A stretch of DNA of 64,000 nt from an uncultured Burkholderiales bacterium (GTDB taxonomy: Bacteria; Pseudomonadota; Gammaproteobacteria; Burkholderiales; Burkholderiaceae_C): positions 1 to 64,000 of the forward strand of contig CAIZHQ010000015.1 of NCBI GenBank assembly GCA_903932865.1. Direction: 5' to 3'. Numbering within the stretch: position 1 is the first letter of the stretch; every line of letters starts with the position of its first letter. This document shows positions 54,135 to 63,588 of this stretch, in pieces. A program made the translations under genes and the position numbers. The notes beneath the pieces are model-generated. The model worked only from the letters and a program-made list of their open reading frames with translations, was not told where the DNA came from and searched no databases.

Positions 54135-55517
54135 ATGTCCGTCGTCACGCCGCAATTGTTGTCACGCTTTGACGTGCCTGGCCCACGCTACACCTCCTAC
54201 CCCACTGCAGACCGCTTCGTCGAAACCTTTGGCGAGGCCGATTACGTGCAAGCACTGGTGCAGCGCCAATCGTGCACGGTGGGCAAACAGCCACCACTGT
54301 CTCTGTACGTGCACATCCCGTTTTGCGAGTCGCTGTGCTATTACTGTGCCTGCAATAAGATCATCACCAAGCACAAAGAGCGGTCTGCGGATTATTTGAA
54401 ATACCTCAGCAAAGAGGTCGAGTTGCACACCCGCCATTTGGGGCGTGGCCAGGCCGTCAGCCAGTTGCATCTGGGCGGCGGCACGCCCACCTTCATGAGC
54501 GATGACGAGTTGCGGCAACTCATGGCCATGCTGCGCGAGCACTTCAAATTCGTGCCGGGTGGTGAATACTCGGTGGAAGTGGATCCCCGCACCGTCGACG
54601 AGCAGCGGCTGGCGGTGCTGGCCGAGTTGGGTTTCAACCGCCTGAGTTTTGGCGTGCAGGACTTTGACGCCGCCGTGCAAAAAGCCGTGCACCGCATCCA
54701 GCCCGCCGAGCAAGTGTTTGCTTTGATCGAAGCTTCCCGCCGCTTGGGTTTCGAGTCGGTCAACATCGACCTGATCTATGGCTTGCCCCTGCAAACGCCC
54801 GAATCTTTTGACCGCACCTTGGCGCAAGTCAACCGCCTGCGCCCGGACCGCATTGCTCTGTATGCCTATGCGCATTTGCCAGAGCGCTTCAAGCCGCAGC
54901 GCCGCATCCACGCGGGCGACCTGCCCCCGGGTGCGGCCAAGGTGGCCATGCTCGCGCGCTCGCTCGAGGCCCTGACCGATGCGGGCTATGTCTACATCGG
55001 CATGGACCATTTCGCTTTGCCGGACGATGCTCTGGCCGTGGCCAAACGGCAAGGGCGTTTGCACCGCAACTTCCAGGGCTACAGCACGCAGGCCGATTGC
55101 GACCTGATTGCGCTGGGCGTGTCCTCAATCGGCCGCATCGGCTCGACTTACAGCCAGAACGCCAAAACCATGGAGGAATATGGCGATCTGCTCGACCATG
55201 GCCATTTGCCAGTGGTCCGGGGCCTGGCGCTCACGCGCGACGACCTGATCCGCCGCTCGGTCATCATGGCGCTCATGTGCCAAGGGCATTTGCAATACGA
55301 GTCCCTCAACCTGGCCTGGCTGGTCGATTTCAAGACCCTGTTTGCCCAAGAGCTGACCCAGCTTGAAGAGATGCAGGTGCAAGGGTTGGTGCAGTTGAGT
55401 GAGAGCGGCATTCAAGTCACCGCCATGGGCTGGTTCTTTGTGCGCGGCGTGGCCATGGTGTTCGACCGTTATCTGCAGGCCGACCGCAACTGCACGCGGT
55501 TTTCCAAAATCATTTGA
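54135..55517 (+). CDS. hemN: Oxygen-independent coproporphyrinogen III oxidase
   Basis: 460 residues; radical-SAM Cys64/68/71 in PFCESLCYYCACN, GGGTPTFM, and the HemN C-terminal domain. N-terminal PGPRYTSYPTAD is diagnostic for true HemN rather than HemW. Makes protoporphyrinogen for haem in low oxygen, matching the haem-rich cbb3 oxidase next door. Confidence 0.96.
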   Translation: MSVVTPQLLSRFDVPGPRYTSYPTADRFVETFGEADYVQALVQRQSCTVGKQPPLSLYVHIPFCESLCYYCACNKIITKHKERSADYLKYLSKEVELHTRHLGRGQAVSQLHLGGGTPTFMSDDELRQLMAMLREHFKFVPGGEYSVEVDPRTVDEQRLAVLAELGFNRLSFGVQDFDAAVQKAVHRIQPAEQVFALIEASRRLGFESVNIDLIYGLPLQTPESFDRTLAQVNRLRPDRIALYAYAHLPERFKPQRRIHAGDLPPGAAKVAMLARSLEALTDAGYVYIGMDHFALPDDALAVAKRQGRLHRNFQGYSTQADCDLIALGVSSIGRIGSTYSQNAKTMEEYGDLLDHGHLPVVRGLALTRDDLIRRSVIMALMCQGHLQYESLNLAWLVDFKTLFAQELTQLEEMQVQGLVQLSESGIQVTAMGWFFVRGVAMVFDRYLQADRNCTRFSKII

Positions 55518-55576
55518 TGCGCAGCGAGGGGTTGCATCGCCGACAATGCAGCTCTCGAGATTCAAGCGAAAAAGCC

Positions 55577-56254
55577 ATGCAAAGTTCTTTGGCCATCACG
55601 GCCTTGATGATGGGGGTGCTGGGTGGCCCGCACTGCGTGGCCATGTGCGGCGCGGCCTGCGCAGGTCTGGGCCAGGCTGCGGGTGAGCGGCGGACGCAGG
55701 CCTTGCTGGCTTTTCAGCTGGGCCGCCTGGGCGGCTATGCGCTGTTGGGTGCGGTGGCCGCGGCCAGCGTGCAGGGCCTGGGTTGGTTGACCACGCAGTC
55801 TGCGGCCATTCGCCCCGTCTGGACCTTGCTGCACCTGACGGCCTTGGTGCTGGGCTTGCTGCTCATGCTGCAGGCTCGTCAACCCGTGTGGCTCGATGCC
55901 GCAGCGCGCCGTTTGTGGGCGCGTGTGCGGGCCTTCAACACCCGCTGGGGGCGCGCCGCACCCTGGATGGTGGGCGGGCTGTGGGCCTTCATGCCCTGCG
56001 GCTTGCTGTATTCGGCCCTGATGGTGGCGGCCTTGACCAGTCAACCGCTGGAAGGCGCAGCCACCATGGCCTTGTTTGCCTTGGGCAGCAGCATCAGCCT
56101 GTGGGCTGGGCCTTGGTTGTTTTTGCGCATGCAGACCTTGGGCGATGGGGCTTGGGGCATGCGTGTGGCGGGTTTGGCGCTGGCGTCCGTGTCGGCCTGG
56201 GCCTTGTGGATGAGCTTGGTGCATGACCAAGCCCCATGGTGCGTTACACCCTGA
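55577..56254 (+). CDS. UreH/DsbD_2-like membrane protein (sulfite exporter TauE/SafE type)
   Basis: Start at ATG 55577 (MQSSLAITALMMG) rather than earlier codons; 225 residues, six helices. GGPHCVAMCGAAC and FMPCGLLYSALM motifs resemble DsbD-like and UreH-like metal/thiol transporters often found with cco genes in beta-proteobacteria. May bring copper or reductant for oxidase assembly. Confidence 0.8.
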   Translation: MQSSLAITALMMGVLGGPHCVAMCGAACAGLGQAAGERRTQALLAFQLGRLGGYALLGAVAAASVQGLGWLTTQSAAIRPVWTLLHLTALVLGLLLMLQARQPVWLDAAARRLWARVRAFNTRWGRAAPWMVGGLWAFMPCGLLYSALMVAALTSQPLEGAATMALFALGSSISLWAGPWLFLRMQTLGDGAWGMRVAGLALASVSAWALWMSLVHDQAPWCVTP

Positions 56255-56355
56255 CACCAAAACGCAGGGCCCCAAGCATGTGGCACACGCTGCGGCGTTC
56301 ACAATCACGGCGGCAAGTGCCCGATGTTTTTGCCACCTTCTGCGAAAGACTCTCC

Positions 56356-57096
56356 ATGAAAATGATTCGAACATCCTCGATGGCGTGGGCCCTGATGACG
56401 GCGCTGACCCTCCCTGTTGCATCCGTGCAAGCCCAAACTGCATCTGCTTCTGCCCAAGCAATAAATGCCCCACTGAACCAAGTTCTGCATTTGAGTGCCT
56501 CGTCCCAGACCGAGGTCCCGCAAGATTGGTTGGTGATCAGCCTGTCGGTGCAAAAAGAAGGCTTGCAGGCCCCTGCAGTGCAAAAACAGCTCAACACCAT
56601 TTTGTCCGCCGCGTTGACTGTGGCCACACCGATGGCCAAAACCGGGATCTTGGAGGTGAAAACGGGTGAAATGAATGTGTCGCCGCGCTATGGCCGTGAC
56701 GGCAAGATGAGCGGCTGGGTGGGCTCTGCACAACTTGTTTTGCAGGGCCGCGATGTCGAGCAAATCACGGCGCTGGCAGGGCGTCTGCACGAACTGACGG
56801 TGTCGCAGATCGATTGGCGCTTGAGTCCCGAGCAAAAAACTGCAGCCGAAGCGCGCATCCAAGCCGAGGCGGTGGCGCAGTTCCAGAGCAAGGCCCAGTC
56901 CCTGGCGCAGCAGTTCGGCTTTGCGGCTTACACGCTCAGAGAAGTGCGCGTGAGTGCCCAAGAGGCGGGGGAGGGCGTTGTCATGCAGCGCATGGCCATG
57001 GTCCAGATGGACGCGCCAGCACCAATGCCGGTGCCAGCGGTGGCTGGCAAGTCACGCGTGGTGGTGAACATTTCGGGCAGCATTGTGCTGCGTTGA
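56356..57096 (+). CDS. SIMPL-domain (DUF541) periplasmic protein
   Basis: Start at ATG 56356 (MKMIRTSSMAWAL); 246 residues with signal peptide ending near VQAQ, followed by the SIMPL/DUF541 domain (LHLSASSQTEVPQDWLVISLSV, IDWRLSPEQKTAAEARI, VRVSAQEAG). Function of these proteins in the envelope is not settled; some are linked to oxidative stress. No partner in the operon. Confidence 0.85.
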   Translation: MKMIRTSSMAWALMTALTLPVASVQAQTASASAQAINAPLNQVLHLSASSQTEVPQDWLVISLSVQKEGLQAPAVQKQLNTILSAALTVATPMAKTGILEVKTGEMNVSPRYGRDGKMSGWVGSAQLVLQGRDVEQITALAGRLHELTVSQIDWRLSPEQKTAAEARIQAEAVAQFQSKAQSLAQQFGFAAYTLREVRVSAQEAGEGVVMQRMAMVQMDAPAPMPVPAVAGKSRVVVNISGSIVLR

Positions 57097-57137
57097 GTTG
57101 GCAGGCCTGCAAATTGGATGGGGCTGCTGGCCCGGCA

Positions 57138-57947
57138 TCATGCGGTCAGGCCTTTGTTGAACATGTAGACCGCAAGAAACACCAAGAAGAAAGAAAACAC
57201 CCTTTTCAGCTTCTTGACCGGGAGTCGGTGTGCTGCTCGCGCACCGAAGGGTGCCGTCACAACGCTGCAACAGGCAATGACCAACATACCTGGCAACCAA
57301 ATATAGCCAAGTGACCAAGCTGGCAAGTTCTCCAATTTCATACCGCTGATCACAAAGCCGGTGACATTCGCCAGTGCAATGGGAAATCCTAAAGCAGCAC
57401 TTGTGCCAATGGCGTTGTGTATGGCCACGTTGCACCAGGTCATCAAAGGCACACTCACGAAAGCCCCCCCAGCACCGACCAAGCCGGACAGCAACCCGAT
57501 CAGACCACCCATGCCCAATTGACCTGCTAAACCCGGCATTTGACGCGATGGCTTGGGTTTTTTATCCAAGAACATTTGAAAGGCAGAAAAAGAGACAAAC
57601 AGGCCAAACAAAATGGCCAGTGTGGCGCCTTTCACGGCCACAAAAATCCACAGGCTGGCCATGGCACTTCCCAGCACAATGCCAGGCGTTAAACCCTTGA
57701 CCAAGTCCCATCGCACAGCGCCCAACTTTTGGTGGGTTCTCACGCTGGAGACCGATGTGAACAAAATCGTCGACATGGACGTCACAATCGCCATTTTGAT
57801 GGACAGGTCCTCAGCTACGCCCATGTTGCCGAGTAAAAAACTCAACACTGGAACCATCATCAAGCCACCGCCCAAACCCAGCAATCCAGCCATGAACCCA
57901 ACAACCGTACCAGTCAGGGCCAGTTCAAAAAAGATTTGAGCTTCCAT
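57138..57947 (-). CDS. TauE/SafE-family anion permease
   Basis: 269 residues, about eight helices in two repeats, each with the family Gly/Pro motifs (GFMAGLLGLGGGLMMVPVL, GLLSGLVGAGGAFVSVPLM). These permeases export sulfite or small sulfonates/acids. Starts five bases after the stop of the acyl-CoA ligase gene upstream, so it is co-transcribed and may export or import a related anion. Confidence 0.87.
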   Translation of the reverse strand: MEAQIFFELALTGTVVGFMAGLLGLGGGLMMVPVLSFLLGNMGVAEDLSIKMAIVTSMSTILFTSVSSVRTHQKLGAVRWDLVKGLTPGIVLGSAMASLWIFVAVKGATLAILFGLFVSFSAFQMFLDKKPKPSRQMPGLAGQLGMGGLIGLLSGLVGAGGAFVSVPLMTWCNVAIHNAIGTSAALGFPIALANVTGFVISGMKLENLPAWSLGYIWLPGMLVIACCSVVTAPFGARAAHRLPVKKLKRVFSFFLVFLAVYMFNKGLTA

Positions 57948-57952
57948 AGGGT

Positions 57953-59470
57953 TTAGGCCAACCCAAGCTTTTGAGCCATGCCAATTCGTTGCAATTTACC
58001 GGTAGCCCCTTTGGGAATTTCATCCATCAGTAAAACTTTGCGCGGCACTTTGAAATCCGCCAAACGTGTCGCCGTGTATTCGCGAAGTTCTTTTTCAGTG
58101 ACCGTCATTCCCTCGCGCAGGACCACGGCAGCGCCCACTTCCTCGCCCAATTTGTCATGAGGGATGCCGAAGCAAACGACCTGTGCTACCGCAGGATGGT
58201 CCATCAAGACCTCATCGACTTCGCGCGGGCTGATTTTTTCTCCGCCGCGGTTGATGATTTCTTTGAGTCTTCCAGTGATGCTGACATAGCCTTGTGCATC
58301 CAGGATGCCTTGATCACCTGTTCTGAACCATCCATGGGTGAAGGCTTCCGCGTTGGCTTTGTCGTTGTTCTCATAGCCAGGCGTGACGTTGCTGCCGCGG
58401 ATCACAATTTCGCCTGTGCTGCCTACTGGCAATAAATCACCCTCTGCATTCATGATGGCAATCTCAGGACCTGCGGCCAAGCCGACAGTGCCCGGTTTTC
58501 TTTGGCCAGGCGGCAGCGGATTGCAAGCCATTTGGTGGGCCGCTTCGGTCATGCCATAAGCTTCGATCACAGGGGCCTTGAAGGTGGCTTCGAGCTCTGC
58601 CAAAACCTGCGGTGGTAAGGAAGAAGATGACGAACGTATGAATCGAAGAGGCACCCTTGCGATGACTTCTTTGTTGTTGGCTGACCTGGACAAAATAGCC
58701 TGGTGCATGGTGGGCACTGCGGTATACCAAGTGGGTTTGACTTCGTCCATTTGGCTGAAGAATTTCAAGGCGTTGAAGCCACTGGTGCAAAAGACTTCTC
58801 CGCCTTGAGACAGCGGCGCCAAGATGCCGGCAATCAGGCCGTGGATGTGAAACAGGGGCATGACATTCAAGCCACGATCGGAACGGCTAAAACGCGTGCT
58901 TTGGGCAATGTTTTGTGCTGAAGCACTCACGTTGCGGTGTGTCAGTGGAACAATTTTGGGGCGCGATGTGGTGCCAGATGTGTGAAGTACCAAGGCCACG
59001 TCGTCAGGCTGTGCTTGACCAGGGTGCTGCGCCGCCTTGGGTGGAAGGCCGTTCGTGTTGAGCGTGAAAGAGCCTGCGCCCAGGGTGGGTGTGGGTTCGA
59101 GTTCGATGAGGGCGATGCCCATTTTGGCGGCCACGGCCACGGCAGGACTGTTCGAACCTTTTTCAACGACCAAGGCTTTGGCGTTAAGGTCATTCAGGTA
59201 AAACTCGAATTCATCGGCACGGTAGCTGGGGTTCAAGGGTGCAGACGTACAGCAACAAGCCACAGTCACAAAACTGGCCGCCATTTCTGCGCTGTTGGGC
59301 AAAACGAGCGCCACCCGATCGTTTCTGCCAATGCCAACTTGGTTCAATTCTTTTTGAACATAGTTGTTCAGTTGCCTTAATGCCGAATAGCTGAGAGGCG
59401 AGCTGTGTGCGGCCGTTAAACAAACAGACTGGTCATGACCAAAAGCCAAAAGATCTATTAGGGTTTTCAT
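57953..59470 (-). CDS. Oxalate-CoA ligase-like acyl-CoA synthetase
   Basis: 505 residues; AMP-binding motif LVLHTSGTTSRPKIVPLTHRN, then EAYGMTEAAHQMACNPLPPG as in AAE3/oxalyl-CoA synthetases, GRLKEIINRGGEKISPREVD, and the catalytic Lys in PKGATGKLQRI. Would activate oxalate or another short dicarboxylate to its CoA thioester. Divergent from tctC, so it probably handles the acid imported by the transporter. Confidence 0.85.
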   Translation of the reverse strand: MKTLIDLLAFGHDQSVCLTAAHSSPLSYSALRQLNNYVQKELNQVGIGRNDRVALVLPNSAEMAASFVTVACCCTSAPLNPSYRADEFEFYLNDLNAKALVVEKGSNSPAVAVAAKMGIALIELEPTPTLGAGSFTLNTNGLPPKAAQHPGQAQPDDVALVLHTSGTTSRPKIVPLTHRNVSASAQNIAQSTRFSRSDRGLNVMPLFHIHGLIAGILAPLSQGGEVFCTSGFNALKFFSQMDEVKPTWYTAVPTMHQAILSRSANNKEVIARVPLRFIRSSSSSLPPQVLAELEATFKAPVIEAYGMTEAAHQMACNPLPPGQRKPGTVGLAAGPEIAIMNAEGDLLPVGSTGEIVIRGSNVTPGYENNDKANAEAFTHGWFRTGDQGILDAQGYVSITGRLKEIINRGGEKISPREVDEVLMDHPAVAQVVCFGIPHDKLGEEVGAAVVLREGMTVTEKELREYTATRLADFKVPRKVLLMDEIPKGATGKLQRIGMAQKLGLA

Positions 59471-59575
59471 GGGTGAAGGATGAAAAATGTGGATTGTGGG
59501 TATTTTTTACTCGACAAGTTGCCGAGCATTCTATTAGGATACTCCAGAGTCGAATAACTTACCAAGGAGTATATT

Positions 59576-60586
59576 TTGAAAACCCACCTGTCGATCTTCA
59601 TTCAAACTGCTGCCTTGGTTTTTGGCAGCCTCTTCTTTTCGAACACATTTGCGCAGTCCAAATGGGAGCCCACCAAAAATGTTGAGTTCATCGTGCCCGC
59701 TGGTACAGGCGGTGGTGCTGATCAAATGGCACGTTTCCTACAAGGTGTCATTACCAAGCACAAACTGATGGCCCAACCGTTGGTGGTGGTCAACAAGTCG
59801 GGGGGTGCAGGTGCAGAAGGATTTTTAGATGCCAAAGGAGCTCGCCCTGACGGCCACAAAATCATCATCACGCTGTCCAATTTATTCACCACACCTTTGG
59901 CAACAGGTGTGCCCTTCAATTGGAAAGATCTGACCCCTGTGGCCATGCTGGCATTGGACGAATTCGTGCTTTGGGTCAATGCCGAGTCACCTTATAAATC
60001 GGTGGGCGACCTCACCAAGGCCATGAAGCAAGCAGAAGCGGGCAAATTCAAAATGGGCGGTACGGGTTCAAAGCAAGAGGATCAGATCATCACGGTGGCC
60101 ATTGAAAAAACCACGGACAAAAAAATGACCTACATCCCATTCAAAGGCGGCGGGGATGTGGCGGTTCAATTGGTGGGAAAGCACGTGGACACCACAGTGA
60201 ACAACCCCATTGAAGCCGTGGCCCATTGGAAGGGCGGCACTTTGAGAGCACTGTGTGTCTTTGATTCGCAGGTCATGCCTTATCCCAAAAAAATCACCAC
60301 TACACAGTCGTGGAAAGACATTCCCACCTGCAAATCGCAAGGCCTTGATGTGGAGTATTTGATGTTGCGCGGCATTTTCATGCCGCCCAAAGCCTCGCCT
60401 GCGCAAGTGGCTTATTACACCGATGTGTTCCAAAAAGTACGGCAACTTCCTGAGTGGAAAGAGTTCATGGAGACAGGCGCATTCAAAGACACTTTCATGA
60501 AGGGCCAAGAATTTCAAGATTGGTTGCTCAAAGCAGAGGTGGAGCATTTCCGCCTCATGCGTGAAGCTGGCTTCCTGGCCAAATAA
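59576..60586 (+). CDS. tctC: TctC/Bug solute-binding protein of TTT transporter
   Basis: 336 residues with a TTG start preceded by AAGGAG at seven bases. Signal peptide (FIQTAALVFGSLFFSNTFAQ). VEFIVPAGTGGGADQMARFL and VVNKSGGAGAEGFL form the binding site, IPFKGGGDVAVQLVGKHVD follows. Complete transporter with tctB and tctA downstream. Confidence 0.92.
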   Translation: MKTHLSIFIQTAALVFGSLFFSNTFAQSKWEPTKNVEFIVPAGTGGGADQMARFLQGVITKHKLMAQPLVVVNKSGGAGAEGFLDAKGARPDGHKIIITLSNLFTTPLATGVPFNWKDLTPVAMLALDEFVLWVNAESPYKSVGDLTKAMKQAEAGKFKMGGTGSKQEDQIITVAIEKTTDKKMTYIPFKGGGDVAVQLVGKHVDTTVNNPIEAVAHWKGGTLRALCVFDSQVMPYPKKITTTQSWKDIPTCKSQGLDVEYLMLRGIFMPPKASPAQVAYYTDVFQKVRQLPEWKEFMETGAFKDTFMKGQEFQDWLLKAEVEHFRLMREAGFLAK

Positions 60587-60606
60587 AACTTCTGAAGGAC
60601 CTCATC

Positions 60607-61104
60607 ATGAAATCAGGTGAACACCTGCAAATGCGGTGGATGGAGTTGTTGGTCGCGGCATGCTTTTTGGGTGTGAGCTTGCTGGTCATCACTGACAGTA
60701 TTCGGGTAGGCAAGGCTTGGGGCGCTGATGGCCCCGAGCCTGGCTACTTTCCGTTCTACATTGGTTGCCTTTTGTTGGGCGGCGCTGCTTGGGTTATTTT
60801 GCAAACCTTGCGGTCATGGAAGCGCGACGCTGGCCAAGAAGTATTTGCTGAAAAGCATGAATTCAATTTGATGTTGCTGATGCTCGTCCCGTCTGCGGTT
60901 TTCACAGCCGCCATCTTTGTGCTCGGCATTTATTTGGCCTCGCTGGCTTTTGTCGCAGCCTTTATGGTCTGGCAGGGCAAATACAGTGTCTTCAAATCCA
61001 TCGCCGTAGGAGCCAGTATCAGCGCGGTGTTGTTTTCTTTGTTTGAGGTTTGGTTTAAGTTGCCTTTGCCAAAAGGCTTCATTGAAACTTGGTTGGGCCA
61101 TTGA
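60607..61104 (+). CDS. tctB: TctB small permease subunit
   Basis: 165 residues with four helices (LLVAACFLGVSLLVITDSI, FYIGCLLLGGAAWVILQTL, AAIFVLGIYLASLAFVAAF, and a last one ending FEVWFKLPLPKG). GPEPGYFPF is the family motif. Twenty bases after tctC. Confidence 0.92.
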   Translation: MKSGEHLQMRWMELLVAACFLGVSLLVITDSIRVGKAWGADGPEPGYFPFYIGCLLLGGAAWVILQTLRSWKRDAGQEVFAEKHEFNLMLLMLVPSAVFTAAIFVLGIYLASLAFVAAFMVWQGKYSVFKSIAVGASISAVLFSLFEVWFKLPLPKGFIETWLGH

Positions 61105-61106
61105 TC

Positions 61107-62597
61107 ATGGATGAACTGAACAACCTGTTTCAAGGCTTTGCTGTTGCGCTCACCCTGCCCAACATTGGCTTCATGCTGATTGGTATTTTTCTGGGTGTGC
61201 TCATTGGCGTGTTGCCTGGTTTGGGCGGCGCCAATGGCGTGGCCATTTTGTTGCCTCTCACGTTTGGCATGTCTCCCACGTCTGCCATCATCATGCTGTC
61301 TTGCATTTACTGGGGTGCATTGTTTGGCGGCGCCATCACTTCCATTTTGTTCAACATCCCAGGAGAGCCTTGGTCGGTGGCCACCACCTTCGATGGCTAC
61401 CCCATGGCACAAAAGGGCAAGGCCGCTCAGGCCTTGACTGCGGCGTTCACCTCGTCATTTGTGGGTGCTTTTGTGGCCGTGCTCATGGTGACGTTTTTGG
61501 CGCCACTGGTGGCTAAATTTGCGCTTAACTTTGGACCGCCTGAGTTCTTTGCAGTTCAGTTGCTCACATTTGCAAGCTTCATTGGCATGAGCAAAGAGCC
61601 GCCTGTCAAAACCTTGCTGGCCATGATGTTGGGTTTTGCTTTGGCTGCTGTGGGCTTGGACAGCGTGACTGGCACATTGCGCATGACCTATGGCCAAGAA
61701 AGTTTGCTCAAAGGTTTTGACTTTTTGATCGCGGTCATTGGACTCTTTGGCATTGGTGAAATTTTGCTCACCATGGAGGAAGGCCTTGCGTTCAAAGGAC
61801 AGAAAGGTCGTATTACCCTCAGAGATGTCCTCGACACTTGGAAGGAACTGCCCAAGTACTGGGCGACTTCCTTGCGCGCTTGCTTAATCGGCTGCTGGAT
61901 GGGCGTGACACCAGGGGGCGCAACACCTGCTTCCTTCATGAGTTATGGCACGGCCAAACGGATTTCGAAGCATCCTGAAAATTTTGGCAAAGGTGCCATT
62001 GAGGGTGTGATTGCACCCGAAACTGCTGCCCATGCCGCGGGCACCAGCGCATTGTTGCCCATGCTCACACTGGGAATTCCTGGCTCACCTACGGCGGCCG
62101 TTTTATTGGGCGGACTCTTGATCTGGGGACTGCAACCCGGCCCCTTGTTGTTCACCGAGCAAAAAGATTTTGTTTGGGGTCTGATTGCCTCGATGTATTT
62201 GGGCAACATAGTGGGTTTGATTGTGGTCTTGACCACCGTGCCATGGTGGGCGGCCATCTTAAGAATCCCCTTCTCCATCATTGCGCCAGTCATTGTGGTG
62301 ATCTGTGCAGTGGGTGCCTACACGGTTCACAACAGCATGCTGGATGTTGTCATGATGCTGGTCTTTGGCTTGATGGGTTATGCCTTCAAAAAGCTCAAAT
62401 ACCCGCTGGCGCCCTTGGTCTTGGCCTTGGTGCTGGGCGACATGGCTGAAACCAGTTTTAGACAGTCCATGCTCATTTCCAAAGGCAGTCTGGAAATCTT
62501 TGTGAGCACGCCCTTGGCTGGCTCCATCACAGTCTTGGCACTCATCATGCTGATGTGGCCAGTCCTAGGCGTTTTGAAAAAGTTCAGTCGAGGCTGA
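61107..62597 (+). CDS. tctA: TctA large permease subunit
   Basis: 496 residues from ATG 61107 (MDELNNLFQG), two bases after tctB. About twelve helices; family motif GVLPGLGGANGVAILLPLTFG near residue 35 and GSPTAAVLLGGLLIWGLQPGP. It imports the ligand by cation symport. Its stop lies 14 bases inside the convergent ketopantoate-reductase-like gene. Confidence 0.94.
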   Translation: MDELNNLFQGFAVALTLPNIGFMLIGIFLGVLIGVLPGLGGANGVAILLPLTFGMSPTSAIIMLSCIYWGALFGGAITSILFNIPGEPWSVATTFDGYPMAQKGKAAQALTAAFTSSFVGAFVAVLMVTFLAPLVAKFALNFGPPEFFAVQLLTFASFIGMSKEPPVKTLLAMMLGFALAAVGLDSVTGTLRMTYGQESLLKGFDFLIAVIGLFGIGEILLTMEEGLAFKGQKGRITLRDVLDTWKELPKYWATSLRACLIGCWMGVTPGGATPASFMSYGTAKRISKHPENFGKGAIEGVIAPETAAHAAGTSALLPMLTLGIPGSPTAAVLLGGLLIWGLQPGPLLFTEQKDFVWGLIASMYLGNIVGLIVVLTTVPWWAAILRIPFSIIAPVIVVICAVGAYTVHNSMLDVVMMLVFGLMGYAFKKLKYPLAPLVLALVLGDMAETSFRQSMLISKGSLEIFVSTPLAGSITVLALIMLMWPVLGVLKKFSRG

Positions 62598-63588
62598 GAC
62601 CTTTGCCTTTTCTCAACACACTTTGCTCGAGCAAGCGCGTCAAGGCGTAAACCGAGTCGAGTGTGGGGGTGGGCATGCTGCAAATTTTGCCCAACTCAAT
62701 CACGCTGCCCAACAGCGCTTCCAACTCCAAGGCCTTGCCATGTTCAATGTCTTGCAACATGGACGTTTTGTGGGCGCCCACGGCTTGGGCGCCCGCAATC
62801 CGTTTGTCGATGCTGATCTTGAATTGAACGCCCAGTTTTTCTCCCACGGTTTGGGCTTCCGCCATCATGCGGGCTGCCAAATTGCGGGTGAGGTCAAAAT
62901 TACAAATGTCTTCGAGTGTGGCGTGCGTTAAGGCAGACACAGGGTTGAAAGTGAGGTTGCCCCAAAGTTTCACCCACAACTCGCTGCGAATGTCTGTGGA
63001 CACAGGCGTCTTGAATCCTGCGGCAATCATGGCCTGCGCCAAGGCGGTCACGCGCTCAGACTTTTCGCCACTGGGCTCACCCAAGGTAAAGCGGTTGCCT
63101 TCAATGAGTTTGACTACACCAGGCGCGACCAACTCGGCAGCAGGGTACACCACAGCGCCAATCACCCGGTCTGGGCCGATGTGTTGCCATTGCGCGCCAC
63201 CGGGATCAATGGAAGTCAATTGACGGTTTTGGTACTCGCCCACCAGGTTGTAAAAGTACCACCAAGGCACGCCGTTTTGCAGGGTCACCACCGCTGTACG
63301 GTCATGACACAACCGGCCAATTTGTTCAGCCACTGGACTGACCTGGTGCGACTTCATGGTCAAAAACACATAGTCGTGCGGTGTCGCTTCATCGATGGAG
63401 CAGGCCTTGACCTGAGGGGCGTGCAGCGATGTGCCATCTTCTAAAGTGAGCGTCATGCCATGGGCTTGAATGGCTTTGAGATTTTCACCACGCGCAATGA
63501 AGGTGACGTTGCAACCCGACAAGGCCAACTTCACACCAAGGTAACCCCCAATGGCGCCTGCACCCACAATGGCAATGTTCAAACTCAT
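62584..63588 (-). CDS. Ketopantoate reductase-like (PanE/ApbA) enzyme
   Basis: 334 residues; NADP motif IAIVGAGAIGGYLGVKL at the N-terminus, active-site Lys in LWVKLWGNLTFNPVSAL and the C-terminal TSMLQDIEHGKALELEAL typical of the PanE fold. Overlaps the FAH-family gene by ATGA. Given the neighbours it may reduce another 2-oxo acid rather than ketopantoate. Confidence 0.88.
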   Translation of the reverse strand: MSLNIAIVGAGAIGGYLGVKLALSGCNVTFIARGENLKAIQAHGMTLTLEDGTSLHAPQVKACSIDEATPHDYVFLTMKSHQVSPVAEQIGRLCHDRTAVVTLQNGVPWWYFYNLVGEYQNRQLTSIDPGGAQWQHIGPDRVIGAVVYPAAELVAPGVVKLIEGNRFTLGEPSGEKSERVTALAQAMIAAGFKTPVSTDIRSELWVKLWGNLTFNPVSALTHATLEDICNFDLTRNLAARMMAEAQTVGEKLGVQFKISIDKRIAGAQAVGAHKTSMLQDIEHGKALELEALLGSVIELGKICSMPTPTLDSVYALTRLLEQSVLRKGKGLSLD

